Positions 49,799 to 58,600 are shown, numbered from the stretch's first letter. The stretch is DNA of 64,000 nucleotides from Chitinivorax sp. PXF-14 (GCF_040812015.1 NZ_JBFNXJ010000002.1:62001-126000), one strand, 5' to 3'. Notes: generated by a model not told the origin, from the sequence alone. A program made the numbers and translations.

Positions 49799-50142
49799 GT
49801 TCGCCAATACGGCACCTATCCGGATGGGCCCGGCCCGCCAGAATCCGCCTGCACCGGCGGGGCCTGGTAGCGGCGGCCAAGACGCGGTTGCGCGCCTTCT
49901 CGACTTTCAGTCTATACGCTGGCAATGCAGATAACAGGTGAATCGGATCGACGCCCATCGGCTGTCGCATCGAGCCCGCGTGCCACGGCTCACGGGCCCG
50001 CCAGACCACACCGCCGGTCGCAAGAACAGTATTGAAAATCGGCGCCGGCTCGCCTAAGTTTGGGCAAGCCCCATCGATCGCCACGGCCTGCCGCCCCAAG
50101 CCAGCGCACGGCCAGCCACCGCCGCCGCCCCAGGAGACCGCC
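49799..50142. other. gene-free divergent gap
   Basis: These 344 bases separate the GAF-GGDEF-EAL gene from a small plus-strand ORF. I see no gene, no strong promoter and no repeat; CAGGAG near 50131 serves the next ORF. Confidence 0.4.
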
Positions 50143-50328
50143 ATGCTCAGCTCCCACACAATCGCCCCCCGGCCCGGCATGCTCGGCAGCAGCGATGCCA
50201 ACGACGCCCAGCGTGCCATGGCGGCCATGCGGTGGAGAAAGCAGCTCGATCTCGCCGCTTGGCTGCAGGCCTACCACGGCGGAGCCGCGCCACGATTCAC
50301 ATGTTCCATCACCAGGAGAGCCAGATGA
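50143..50328 (+). CDS. small hypothetical protein
   Basis: I do not recognise this 61-residue protein. Support comes from AGGAG 6 bases before the ATG and a 4-base overlap (ATGA) of its stop with the next gene. It is basic at the C-terminus and has a helical middle (DAQRAMAAMRWRKQLDLAAWLQAY). It may be a small regulatory protein or a translated leader for the GFA gene. Confidence 0.45.
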   Translation: MLSSHTIAPRPGMLGSSDANDAQRAMAAMRWRKQLDLAAWLQAYHGGAAPRFTCSITRRAR

Positions 50329-50672
50329 AATATCGAGGAAGCTGCCACTGCGGACGCATTGCCTTCGAGGTGGAAGGCAAGATCGACGGAGCCCTGTCAT
50401 GCAACTGCTCGATCTGCCGGCGCAAGGGATCGCTGCTATGGTTCGTGCCGCGTGACCAGTTGCACCTGCTGACGTCCGAGGACAACGCCAGCACCTATAC
50501 CTTCAACCAGCACCGGATCAAGCACCGCTTCTGCCCCACCTGCGGCATCCACCCCTACGGCGAAGGCACCGGGCCGGACGGCAAGCCGATGGCCGCGATC
50601 AACATCCGCTGCCTGGAAAACGTCGACCTCGCCACGCTGCCCATCACCGAGTACGACGGACGCTCGCGCTGA
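50325..50672 (+). CDS. GFA family zinc-binding protein
   Basis: The 115-residue protein matches the glutathione-dependent formaldehyde-activating (GFA/CENP-V) family. Zinc ligands are visible as CHCG near residue 7, CNCSIC near residue 27 and FCPTCGIHPY near residue 71. The family fold binds two zinc ions; catalysis with S-hydroxymethylglutathione is shown only for some members. AGGAG lies 6 bases before the ATG at 50325, which overlaps the stop of the small upstream ORF. Confidence 0.9.
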   Translation: MKYRGSCHCGRIAFEVEGKIDGALSCNCSICRRKGSLLWFVPRDQLHLLTSEDNASTYTFNQHRIKHRFCPTCGIHPYGEGTGPDGKPMAAINIRCLENVDLATLPITEYDGRSR

Positions 50673-50881
50673 GTGCGCGACGGATGGCGGGCCGGGCGCC
50701 TGACTCCGTCATGGCACCCCACCTGATTGCAGCTGGCCGACGGGAGCCGGGCTTGCGGTAACCCGTCCGGCCACGCACAATCTCGCGCTTTGCGCGCAAG
50801 CGCAGACGTCCGCAGTGCGCCTTAAAGCGTTTGGCACATGCGGCCCGCTCGCCGTGCAGAGCCCCCTTCCGGAATCCGATC

Positions 50882-51298
50882 ATGCAATCGACCTCTCTCC
50901 TGCCGCTCGTCGCCGGCGGGGCCGCCATCGGCTGTGGCGCCGCCTTACTGCTGCTCGGCAGCGGCCATATCGCCGGCATCAGCGGCATCACGGCCAACCT
51001 GCTGCAAGGCCGGCGCGGCCCCGGTGACTGGCGCCCGTGGTTTCTCGTCGGCCTTCTGCTGCCGGCGCTGTGGCTGGTAGTCGGCGACACCCGGCCCGCT
51101 GGCACCGCCCCGTCATGGCTGCTCGCGCTGGCCGGCCTGCTGGTCGGGCTGGGCACGCGGCTCGGCACCGGCTGCACCAGCGGCCACGGCGTGTGCGGCA
51201 TCGCCAACCTGTCGCTGCGCTCGCTCGCAGCCACGCTGACCTTCATGGCCGTCGCCATGGCAACCGTCTACCTGGTTCGCCACGGAGCCACGGCATGA
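50882..51298 (+). CDS. YeeE/YedE-type sulfur transporter, first half
   Basis: The 138-residue membrane protein corresponds to the N-terminal half of YeeE/YedE (TsuA-like) transporters, with about four helices. The family motif GTGCTSGHGVCGI near residue 97 contains the conserved Cys residues that handle thiosulfate. The open frame runs further upstream but family similarity begins at this ATG. Its stop overlaps the start of the second half (ATGA), so both halves are made together. Confidence 0.85.
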   Translation: MQSTSLLPLVAGGAAIGCGAALLLLGSGHIAGISGITANLLQGRRGPGDWRPWFLVGLLLPALWLVVGDTRPAGTAPSWLLALAGLLVGLGTRLGTGCTSGHGVCGIANLSLRSLAATLTFMAVAMATVYLVRHGATA

Positions 51299-51723
51299 TC
51301 CGCCTCGCACGTCTGACGCCGCTGCTGGCTGGCCTGCTGTTCGGCTGCGGGCTGATCCTGTCGGGCATGAGCAATCCCGCCAAGGTGCTCGCTTTCCTCG
51401 ATATCGCCGGCAACTGGGACCCATCTCTCATCGTGGTCATGGCCAGCGCGGTCGCGGTTGCCACGCCAGCCTTCTGGTGGTCGAAGCGATCGCGCCGCGC
51501 CTGGTCGGGCGAGGCCGTGGACATCACCAGCCGCCGCCCCATCGACCGCCGCCTGCTGGCCGGCAGCGCGCTGTTCGGTATCGGCTGGGGGCTATCCGGC
51601 CTGTGCCCGGGCCCCGCCCTGATCGTCGCCGCCGGCGGCCACGCCGGCGTACTGTTGTTCGTCGCAGCCATGGTCGCCGGCATGCTCCTGTCCGGCCAGA
51701 TCCACAGCGAGAGCGACGCCTAG
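51295..51723 (+). CDS. YeeE/YedE-type sulfur transporter, second half (DUF6691-like)
   Basis: The 142-residue membrane protein is the partner of the upstream half-transporter. It has FGCGLILSGMSNPAKVLAFLDI near residue 16, a central hydrophilic loop, and GIGWGLSGLCPGPAL near residue 98 with a conserved Cys. Two-gene versions of YeeE are known, often beside a beta-lactamase-fold hydrolase or ArsR-type regulator, but neither is here. It probably imports thiosulfate or a related sulfur compound. Confidence 0.83.
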   Translation: MIRLARLTPLLAGLLFGCGLILSGMSNPAKVLAFLDIAGNWDPSLIVVMASAVAVATPAFWWSKRSRRAWSGEAVDITSRRPIDRRLLAGSALFGIGWGLSGLCPGPALIVAAGGHAGVLLFVAAMVAGMLLSGQIHSESDA

Positions 51724-51773
51724 CGACAGGCAGCAGCCTGAAGCTGCCGCTTGGGTATGTGGGCTGAGCGCCC

Positions 51774-53942
51774 TCAATAAGGCCCGATATACAGGTAGAC
51801 CGCGTTGCGCCCGCCCTCGCCGTGGCCGTAGCCGAGGTAGAGCGGCCCGATCAGGGTATCGAAACCGACGTGCATGCCGAGCGAGCCCTTGGTGCCGCCG
51901 CTGGTGAACGAGTCGTTGCTGCGCCCGACCTGCCCCATCTCGGCCGACACCGCGACATAGAATGCCTTGGCAAAGCGCATCTGCTTGCGCCACAGATAGG
52001 TGAGCCGGCCATAGCTGAAGCGGTCGCCGCGGAATTCGTCCGGCGCATAGCCCGTCATGTTGAGGAAACCGCCCAGCGTGAACTGCTCGGTGAACGGCAG
52101 CGTCGTGCCCAGGCTGTCGCCGCCGCGCATGGCGGCCTGGATCACGTGGTTGCCCAGGTTGAAGGCGCCTTCCCAGCCGCCCGCCACGCGGCGGTAGCTC
52201 TGGTCGCCGCCCATCGCCTGCATGCCCTGCGCGTAGCTGAGCCGCACCGTGCCACCGGCGGTGGGAAAGCTGGCGTTGTTGACCTTGTCGACGATCAGGC
52301 TCGCGCGCAGGCCACCCAGGTTCTCGCGTTCGCCGCCCAGCGGCAGGCCCACGGTGACGCTGCCCGTCACGTAGTCGCGGAAGGCGCCGACGCGCAGCTC
52401 GCCGTACTCGCCCAGGCTCAGGCCCAGGTCGACCGCCCCCAGCAGATGGCGTTCCTGGAACTCGGCTACCGCGTCGCCATCCTGGTAGAGCTTGCTGAAA
52501 CGGCGCTGGAAGCGGATCAGCGGCGAGACAAAGAACGGGCCGTCGGCCGACAGCGGCTGGTAGAACTCGGAAAACAGGCCGATACGGTTGCCGATCGATG
52601 TCCCGGCGCGCCACTCGGCGCCGAGCGAATTGACCCAGCGCTTCTTGTAGACGGAGTCGAGCGTGAAATTGGCGGTATCGTGGCTGGTGGCGGCCAGGCT
52701 CAGGCCGAAACGCAGCGTATCGACGCCTTCGTACTTCTCGATCGGCCGAATGTGCAGCACGTTGCGGTTGCCTTCGTGGATCAACTGGTAGTCGACCACG
52801 TCGAAGTCGCCCGAGCCGTAGATCGCCAGCAGCTCGCGGTGCAGGCGATCCTGGTCCAGCGTGGCGTTGAGCGGCTGCTTGATGCGCGCGGAAATGGTAT
52901 CCGGGTTGACCTTGCCGGTTGCGGCGATACGGATCTCGTCGACGCGGCTCGCCGGCTCGCGCTTGGTCTGGCGCTTGGCGAGCTCGGCCTCGAAGCTCGC
53001 CGCATCGATGGCAAGCGGCGCCAGGCGTTCGTGCCAGCTGGCCGCGGCCGCCTCGCCCTTGGGGATGATGTCGGCCACGCGCTCGAACTCGGTCGAGCCG
53101 ATGTCGCCGAGCTCGGGCTTGATCAGGATGTCGTCGGGGGCCAGGAGCCTGAGCTGCTCCTCGACGTTGCGGTTGATGCCGATGTCGATCATCTGCTGCA
53201 TCACGCCGAAGATCGATTCGAGGTCCTTGCGCTTCAGTGGCGGGCTGCCGACGTTGACGACGATGACCACGTCCGGGTGGCACATCTGGCGGACCTCGGC
53301 GATCGGCAGGTTGCGCGCGAGGCCGCCATCGACGAGCAGCTTGCCGCCGGCCTGCACCGGCTCGAACGCCCCCGGCACCGACATGCTGGCGCGCATCGCC
53401 GTGGCCAGGTCGCCACGGTCGAAGGCGTAGAGATTGCCGGTCTCAAGATCGGTCGCCATCGCACGGAACGGGATCGGCAGGCTGTCGAAGCTCTCCGGCC
53501 CGGTGCTCATCGTCAGCTCACGGATGAACAGCTCGATCTTCTGCGCGCGCACCGCGCCGCGCGGCAGCCCGATTTCGCCATCCTTCACGCCGAGCTGCAG
53601 CAAGGCGTAGTTGCGGTCGTCCTGCTTGATGCGGAAATCTTCGCTCTGGCGCGCCATCCTTGAATCGAACAGGTCCCGCCAGTCGGCGCCGAGCAGGCGC
53701 CGCTCGATTTCGTCGATCGGCATGCCGGCCGCGTACATGCCGCCGATCAGCGCACCGGCACTGGTCCCGGCGATGCAGTCGACCGGAACATGCTCGCGCT
53801 CGAGTACCTTGATCACGCCCACATGGGCCAGGCCGCGCGCACCGCCGCCCCCCAGCACCAGGCCGACCTTGGGGCGTGCCCAGGCGGCAGGCGCACCGAG
53901 CAAGACGAACAGCAGCATGCCTAGCAGCAGGTGGCGTGTCAT
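51774..53942 (-). CDS. PlpD-like patatin phospholipase with outer-membrane barrel
   Basis: The 722-residue protein has a signal peptide (LLLGMLLFVLLGAPAAWA), a patatin domain (about 25-315), a POTRA-like segment (about 335-420) and a BamA-type 16-strand barrel to the end, where the last strand closes with YLYIGPY. Catalytic features are the oxyanion loop GGGGARG, nucleophile Ser61 in GTSAG, and the Asp in VDGGLARN. The layout is that of type Vd autotransporters such as PlpD, in which the barrel exports its own lipase. I chose the ATG at 53942, with GGGAG just upstream, since the signal peptide starts there. Confidence 0.92.
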   Translation of the reverse strand: MTRHLLLGMLLFVLLGAPAAWARPKVGLVLGGGGARGLAHVGVIKVLEREHVPVDCIAGTSAGALIGGMYAAGMPIDEIERRLLGADWRDLFDSRMARQSEDFRIKQDDRNYALLQLGVKDGEIGLPRGAVRAQKIELFIRELTMSTGPESFDSLPIPFRAMATDLETGNLYAFDRGDLATAMRASMSVPGAFEPVQAGGKLLVDGGLARNLPIAEVRQMCHPDVVIVVNVGSPPLKRKDLESIFGVMQQMIDIGINRNVEEQLRLLAPDDILIKPELGDIGSTEFERVADIIPKGEAAAASWHERLAPLAIDAASFEAELAKRQTKREPASRVDEIRIAATGKVNPDTISARIKQPLNATLDQDRLHRELLAIYGSGDFDVVDYQLIHEGNRNVLHIRPIEKYEGVDTLRFGLSLAATSHDTANFTLDSVYKKRWVNSLGAEWRAGTSIGNRIGLFSEFYQPLSADGPFFVSPLIRFQRRFSKLYQDGDAVAEFQERHLLGAVDLGLSLGEYGELRVGAFRDYVTGSVTVGLPLGGERENLGGLRASLIVDKVNNASFPTAGGTVRLSYAQGMQAMGGDQSYRRVAGGWEGAFNLGNHVIQAAMRGGDSLGTTLPFTEQFTLGGFLNMTGYAPDEFRGDRFSYGRLTYLWRKQMRFAKAFYVAVSAEMGQVGRSNDSFTSGGTKGSLGMHVGFDTLIGPLYLGYGHGEGGRNAVYLYIGPY

Positions 53943-54000
53943 GAAACTCCCTGGTGTGGGGCGGCGTCTGGTGCGCCGCGCCCGGTGTTCAAGCGGCCGC

Positions 54001-54390
54001 TCAGGCCTTGGCTTCGAAATCGAGCGACAGCGAATTGACGCAATAGCGCAGGCCCGTCGGCGCCGGGCCATCCGGGAACACATGGCCAAGATGCCCGTCG
54101 CAGCTGGCGCAGCGGATCTCGACACGGTGCATGCCGTGGCTGCGGTCGTCGATCTCGCGGATGGCGGCCTTGTTCAGCGACTCGTAAAAGCTCGGCCAGC
54201 CCGAGCCCGACTCGTACTTGGCGCCCGACGAGAACAGCTCGGCGCCACAGCCGGCGCAGCGGTAGGTGCCGCTCTCGTGATGGTGGTAATACTTGCCCGA
54301 GAACGGCGGCTCGGTGCCGCATTGGCGCAGGATGCGGTACTGCTCGTCGCTGAGCGTTTCACGCCAGTCGGCTTCGCGCTTGTCGGTCAT
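54001..54390 (-). CDS. msrB: peptide-methionine (R)-S-oxide reductase
   Basis: The 129-residue protein is MsrB: zinc-binding CAGC (Cys45, Cys48) and CASC (Cys94, Cys97), GSGWPSF, and the catalytic Cys117 in RYCVNS. There is no signal peptide, so it acts in the cytoplasm on methionine-R-sulfoxide, using thioredoxin. I chose the ATG at 54390, with GGAG 6 bases upstream, rather than the one four codons earlier, which lies over that site. It sits between the patatin and FabI genes on the same strand. Confidence 0.93.
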   Translation of the reverse strand: MTDKREADWRETLSDEQYRILRQCGTEPPFSGKYYHHHESGTYRCAGCGAELFSSGAKYESGSGWPSFYESLNKAAIREIDDRSHGMHRVEIRCASCDGHLGHVFPDGPAPTGLRYCVNSLSLDFEAKA

Positions 54391-54497
54391 GTCGGTCTCC
54401 ATGATGCATGGTGGGCCGGCGGGCGGGGACGCCCGTGCCAGCCTCGTTATCGACGAACTATAGCGCAGCTTGCAGCCAGGCTGAACCGCCAGGCGGC

Positions 54498-55277
54498 TCA
54501 GGCCATGATGTTGTAGCCGGCATCCACGAAAAACACGCTACCCGTCATGCGCCGCGCGTAATCGGTGCAGAGGTAGGCCGCGGCCGCGCCGACGTCGTCG
54601 ATATCGGCGAGATCCTGCTCGGGCGAGCGCTGCACCGCGTCGTACAGCAGCTCGTCGAATTCCTTGAGGCCACCGGCGGCGCGCGTGCGCATCGGCCCTG
54701 GCGACAGCGCATGCACGCGGACGCCAGCCGGCCCAAGCTCATAGGCCAGGTAGCGTGCGGCCGACTCGAGCGCGGCCTTGACCGGGCCCATCAGCTGGTA
54801 ATTGGGCACCACCTTGGTTGCGCCAAGGTAGCTCATCGCCAGCAGGGTGCCGCCATCGCGCATCAGCGGCTCGGCCAGCCGCGCCATGCGGATGAAGGAG
54901 TGGCACGACACGTCCATCGCCAGCTTGAAACCATCGGCCGAGCTGTCGGTGAGGCGGCCGTGCAGGTCATCCATCGGCGCGAAGGCGATCGAATGCACGC
55001 CGATGTCGAGCCGGCCCCAGCGCTGATCCAGCGCCTCGAACACGCTCTCCATCTGCCCCGGCTGCTGCACGTCGAGCGGCAGCAGCACCTGCGCCTCGAG
55101 CTCCTCGGCGAGCGGCTCGACATAGGCGCGCGCCTTGTCGTTCAGATAGGTGACGGCGATTTCGGCGCCGAGCCTGCGCAACGAGCGCGCCACCCCCCAG
55201 GCAATCGAGTGCTGGTTGGCAATGCCCACCACGAGGGCCTTCTTGCCCATCAGCAGATCGCTTTCGATTTCAATCAT
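54498..55277 (-). CDS. fabI: enoyl-[acyl-carrier-protein] reductase (NADH) FabI
   Basis: The 259-residue protein matches FabI: nucleotide motif [11 protein letters not shown], the SYLGA segment, the catalytic Y-x6-K in [11 protein letters not shown], and [12 protein letters not shown] near the C-terminal flexible loop. It reduces enoyl-ACP in the last step of the fatty acid elongation cycle. AAGGGAAG precedes the ATG at 55277. It is the third gene of a set with ackA and the hydratase/Pta fusion. In many betaproteobacteria this cluster carries an extra FabI, so this may not be the only copy in the genome. Confidence 0.92.
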   Translation of the reverse strand: MIEIESDLLMGKKALVVGIANQHSIAWGVARSLRRLGAEIAVTYLNDKARAYVEPLAEELEAQVLLPLDVQQPGQMESVFEALDQRWGRLDIGVHSIAFAPMDDLHGRLTDSSADGFKLAMDVSCHSFIRMARLAEPLMRDGGTLLAMSYLGATKVVPNYQLMGPVKAALESAARYLAYELGPAGVRVHALSPGPMRTRAAGGLKEFDELLYDAVQRSPEQDLADIDDVGAAAAYLCTDYARRMTGSVFFVDAGYNIMA

Positions 55278-55409
55278 GGCTTCCCTTTCGTCAATCAGTC
55301 GATTCTCCATGCGCGCTCTTACAGGGGCGTGAACCTCCGGCTCGACCCGATGCGACCGGGCCCCAGCGATCTGCGCTGGAAACGAGCCCTGGCGCGGCCT
55401 CTGGAGCCG

Positions 55410-56597
55410 CTACAGCAGCGGGCTGCCGGCACGGCGCATGACATCGCGCACGCCGCGTGCAATCACCAGCTCCTCGTTGGTCGGGATCACGCGCACGGCA
55501 ACGCGGCTCGCCGGCGTCGAGATCAGCTCAGCCTGTGCCGCGTTGGCCCGCGGATCGATGTTGATGCCGAGCCAGGCCGCCAGCTCGCACACGCGGCGGC
55601 GGATTTCCACCGAGCGCTCGCCGATGCCGGCAGTGAACACCACGCCGTCGAGCCCCTGCAGGGCGGCCGCGAGCGAGCCCAGCTGGCGCGCCACGCGGTA
55701 GCAGAACATGTCGACCGCGAGCCGCGCGCGCGGGTCGTCGCTGGCCAGCAGCTGACGCATGTCGCCCGACAGGCCCGAAATACCAAGCAGGCCAGACTGC
55801 TTGTAGATCAGCGTTTCCACCTCCTTCAGGCTCATGCCCTGGCTTTCGAGGTAGAGAATCACGCCGGGGTCGATCGAGCCGCAGCGCGTGGACATGATCA
55901 GCCCCTCCACCGCGGTGAAGCCCATGGTGCTGGCGACGCTGCGGCCACGCGCCATCGCGCACATGCTCGCGCCGCTGCCGAGATGCGCCACCACGGTACG
56001 TCCGCCCTTGCCGCGCGGGTCGATCTCGGCCAGACGGCCGGCGATGTACTGGTAGGACAGGCCATGGAAACCATAGCGGCGCACGCCGCGCTCGGCGTAA
56101 TCGAGCGGTAGTGCGAAGAACTGCGCCACCTTGGGGATGGTGCGGTGAAACGCCGTATCGAAGCAGGCCACCTGCGGCAGATCGGGCTGCAAGCCGCGCA
56201 GCGCCTCGATCGGCGCCAGGTTGTGCGGCTGGTGCAGGGGCGCGAGCGGGATCAGCGCCCGCAGCGCATCGAGCACCCCGTCATCGATCCGGATCGGCTG
56301 GGCGAACTGCGTGCCGCCATGCACCATGCGGTGGCCCACCGCCACCAGCTCACCGTCGAGGCGCGGCTTGATCCAGTCGAGCAGCAACGCCAGCGCATCG
56401 GGCTGGCGGGTGTTCGCCGGCAGATCGAGCGTAGTCTCGCCCCCGCCGCCGGCATCGGCCGCCGAGAAGCGCGGCTGCGCCCCGAGACCCTCGATCTGGC
56501 CGCGCCAGCCGAGCTGCGGCTCGTGACCGTCAACCACGGTGAACAGCGAGAACTTCAGGCTCGACGAGCCCGCATTGAGAACCAGCAGGCTCGCCAT
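55410..56597 (-). CDS. ackA: acetate kinase
   Basis: The 395-residue enzyme has the acetate kinase marks: NAGSSSLKF at the N-terminus, HRMVHGG, FDTAFH, RRYGFHGLSYQYI, HLGSGASMCAM, TRCGSIDPGVI and FTAGIGERS near the C-terminus. It interconverts acetate and acetyl phosphate with ATP. GGAGC lies 8 bases before the ATG at 56597, which directly follows the stop of the Pta gene; the two catalyse consecutive steps. Between ackA and fabI are 132 bases. Confidence 0.95.
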   Translation of the reverse strand: MASLLVLNAGSSSLKFSLFTVVDGHEPQLGWRGQIEGLGAQPRFSAADAGGGGETTLDLPANTRQPDALALLLDWIKPRLDGELVAVGHRMVHGGTQFAQPIRIDDGVLDALRALIPLAPLHQPHNLAPIEALRGLQPDLPQVACFDTAFHRTIPKVAQFFALPLDYAERGVRRYGFHGLSYQYIAGRLAEIDPRGKGGRTVVAHLGSGASMCAMARGRSVASTMGFTAVEGLIMSTRCGSIDPGVILYLESQGMSLKEVETLIYKQSGLLGISGLSGDMRQLLASDDPRARLAVDMFCYRVARQLGSLAAALQGLDGVVFTAGIGERSVEIRRRVCELAAWLGINIDPRANAAQAELISTPASRVAVRVIPTNEELVIARGVRDVMRRAGSPLL

Positions 56598-56598
56598 C

Positions 56599-57969
56599 TC
56601 ACTTGCTCCGGCGCGCGTGCGCAACGAGCGCCATCACGGCGGCCGAGGCCAGGCGCGAGCGCACATTGTCTGCGCGGCTCGTCAGCACGATCGGCACGCG
56701 CGCGCCGAGCACGATGCCAGCGCTGTCCGCCCCGGCGAAGTAGGACATGTTCTTCGCCAGCATGTTGCCGGCCTCGAGATCGGGCGCCACGAGGATATCG
56801 GCCTGCCCCGCCACCGGCGAGACGATGTGCTTGGTGCGCGCGGCATCGGGGCTGATCGCGTTGTCGAAGGCCAGCGGGCCGTCCAGCACGCCGCCGGTGA
56901 TCTGGCCGCGATCGGCCATCTTGCACAGGAGCGCCGCATCCATCGTCGACGGGATCTTGATGTTGACCACCTCGGTGGCCGACAGGATCGCCACCTTGGG
57001 CTCGGGCACGCCGAGCACATGGGCCAGGTGGATCGCGTTCTGCACGATGTCGATCTTGTCTTCGAGCGTCGGCGCGATATTGATCGCCGCATCGGTCACC
57101 AGCAGCGGGCGCGAATAGGCCGGCACATCGAGCACGAACACATGGCTGATGCGGCGATTGGTGCGCAGGCCGGTGGCCGACGGCACGACCGCCGCCATCA
57201 ACTCGTCGGTATGCAGCGAGCCCTTCATCAGCGATTCGACCTTGCCCTCGCGTGCGAGATCAACGGATTTCTGCGCCGCCGCATGGCTGTGCTCGACGTC
57301 AACGATCTCGATACCGTCGAGATCGACCCCGGCGGCGGCGGCGGTCGCGGCAATCTTCGCCTGCGGCCCGACCAGCACCGGCACGATCAGCCGCTGGCGC
57401 ATCGCCTCGAGCGCGCCCAGCAGCGAATCGTGGTCGCACGGGTGGACCACGGCGCAACGCACCGGGTCGCGCGTGGCGCAGGCATCCATCAGTCGTGCGA
57501 ACGCATCATGGCGGCGCAGGGTGATCTCGGGCAACGCTTCCGGCTCGCTGTATACCTTGCCCTGCGGTGCGCGCAGCCACACGTGGCCAGCCAGCAGCTC
57601 GTGGCCATCCTGGTTGCGGCAACCGCAGTCGAACAGCACGATGCCCGTTTCGCCGTCGATCTCGAGGATACGCGCCTCGGTGGTGATCTCGTCGCCGACA
57701 GCCACGCTGCCGGTCGAGCACAGGTCATGGCGCACGATGGCACTGCCCGCCCCCGGCAGACGGTTGCACAGCAGCCACGAAATCAGCGCCGCACAGCCGC
57801 TGGCCTGGGCCATCAAACGGCCTTCGCCGCCCGGCGCCACCTGCGCGGTCTCGATCTCCCCGCCCATCAGCGAGAACAGCTCGACGTCGCTACGCGTCAG
57901 GCAACGTGTCGACGCGGTCTGCATGCCCACGTGCAGTTCGGTCAGTGTATGGTTTTCAATCAGGGTCAT
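56599..57969 (-). CDS. phosphate acetyl/butyryltransferase with MaoC-like N-terminal domain
   Basis: The 456-residue protein has an N-terminal MaoC/hotdog domain (about 10-140) and a C-terminal phosphotransacetylase domain (about 150-456; RLIVPVLVGPQAKI, SLHTDELMAAVVP, LLVTDAAINIAPTLEDK, GPLAFDNAIS). It is of the bifunctional enoyl-CoA hydratase/phosphate acetyltransferase type. The place where active hydratases have D-x-x-x-x-H reads FSLMGGEIETAQVAP, with Glu38 and Gln43 instead of Asp and His, so hydration is probably lost here. The Pta part converts an acyl-CoA to acyl phosphate for AckA. GGAG lies 7 bases before the ATG. Confidence 0.9.
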   Translation of the reverse strand: MTLIENHTLTELHVGMQTASTRCLTRSDVELFSLMGGEIETAQVAPGGEGRLMAQASGCAALISWLLCNRLPGAGSAIVRHDLCSTGSVAVGDEITTEARILEIDGETGIVLFDCGCRNQDGHELLAGHVWLRAPQGKVYSEPEALPEITLRRHDAFARLMDACATRDPVRCAVVHPCDHDSLLGALEAMRQRLIVPVLVGPQAKIAATAAAAGVDLDGIEIVDVEHSHAAAQKSVDLAREGKVESLMKGSLHTDELMAAVVPSATGLRTNRRISHVFVLDVPAYSRPLLVTDAAINIAPTLEDKIDIVQNAIHLAHVLGVPEPKVAILSATEVVNIKIPSTMDAALLCKMADRGQITGGVLDGPLAFDNAISPDAARTKHIVSPVAGQADILVAPDLEAGNMLAKNMSYFAGADSAGIVLGARVPIVLTSRADNVRSRLASAAVMALVAHARRSK

Positions 57970-58164
57970 CGCTTAACTCCGGTATTCGCTGGTTCTGACA
58001 GATTAGAGCATAAATTGATTGCGATTTTTGCACTGCACCGCGCACGACGCCTTGTTCAAGCGCAAAGTCAGGCTGGAAAAGGAGAATGGCGGCTTGTGCC
58101 TTGCAGCGAAAACAGGGCAGGCGGCGGACGGAGACGGTCCAAGGCGGGGGCGGACGGGGGGCGC

Positions 58165-58211
58165 AAGGCTGAGGGATTCAGCCTGCTGGCGCATCTGCGA
58201 CTCACAGACAG
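58165..58211 (+). repeat. diverged direct repeat, copy 1
   Basis: This 47-base element beginning AAGGCTGAGG matches copy 2 at 58470-58516 at 37 of 47 positions by my count. The conserved blocks are AAGGCTGAGG, TTC-GCCTGC, CTGCG and CAG at the end. Confidence 0.6.
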
Positions 58212-58247
58212 CGACGAATGTGGGTTAGCGAGCGATTTGACACTTTC

Positions 58248-58337
58248 TTGCGTTTCTTTTGTCACCGCCCAGTAAGCTGTTGATTTACTGGTGAATGCTG
58301 GCGCAATCAGTGCCCAAAAGGGTGCAAAGAAACGCAA
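58248..58337. repeat. 12-base inverted repeat with 66-base spacer
   Basis: TTGCGTTTCTTT (58248-58259) is the exact reverse complement of AAAGAAACGCAA (58326-58337). The spacing is large for a hairpin; ends of a small mobile element or a long stem-loop are possible. Confidence 0.55.
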
Positions 58338-58469
58338 ATGGCTTCATCGGGTGCCAATTGTTGCGCTAAATACGGGATATAACTCGTTGATTCTACTGAT
58401 GCTGGTTTTTGTACCAGTACCAAAGCACGTCCCCCCAACCTGTCAGCACACCTGCGGCACATCGGCAGA

Positions 58470-58516
58470 AAGGCTGAGGTGTTCTGCCTGCCGACGCGCC
58501 TGCGGCGCACCGGCAG
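58470..58516 (+). repeat. diverged direct repeat, copy 2
   Basis: Second copy of the 47-base element. Here CTGCCG and CGGCAG at its inner part can pair around a GC-rich core, a feature mostly lost in copy 1. Confidence 0.6.
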
Positions 58517-58530
58517 ATAAGAACTGGCTG

Positions 58531-58560
58531 GCCACTAAGCCCGCTTGAGGGCTTAGTGGC
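58531..58560. repeat. perfect 12-base hairpin
   Basis: GCCACTAAGCCC and GGGCTTAGTGGC flank a 6-base loop. It sits just downstream of the minus-strand terminator and has no T run of its own. Confidence 0.75.
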
Positions 58561-58571
58561 TCAGCCGTTCT

Positions 58572-58600
58572 AAAAAAAACCCGGCCTTTGGGGGGCCGGG
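58572..58600 (-). terminator. intrinsic terminator of the acyl-CoA dehydrogenase gene
   Basis: Read on the minus strand, CCCGGCC pairs with GGCCGGG around a 7-base loop and is followed by eight T residues. It lies 128 bases after the stop codon. Confidence 0.9.

Noticed and set aside
51592-53663. Long overlapping frames on both strands within the patatin/barrel gene
   Set aside because: Only the minus-strand frame with the signal peptide, GTSAG and barrel strands makes sense; the others are shadows caused by high G/C content.
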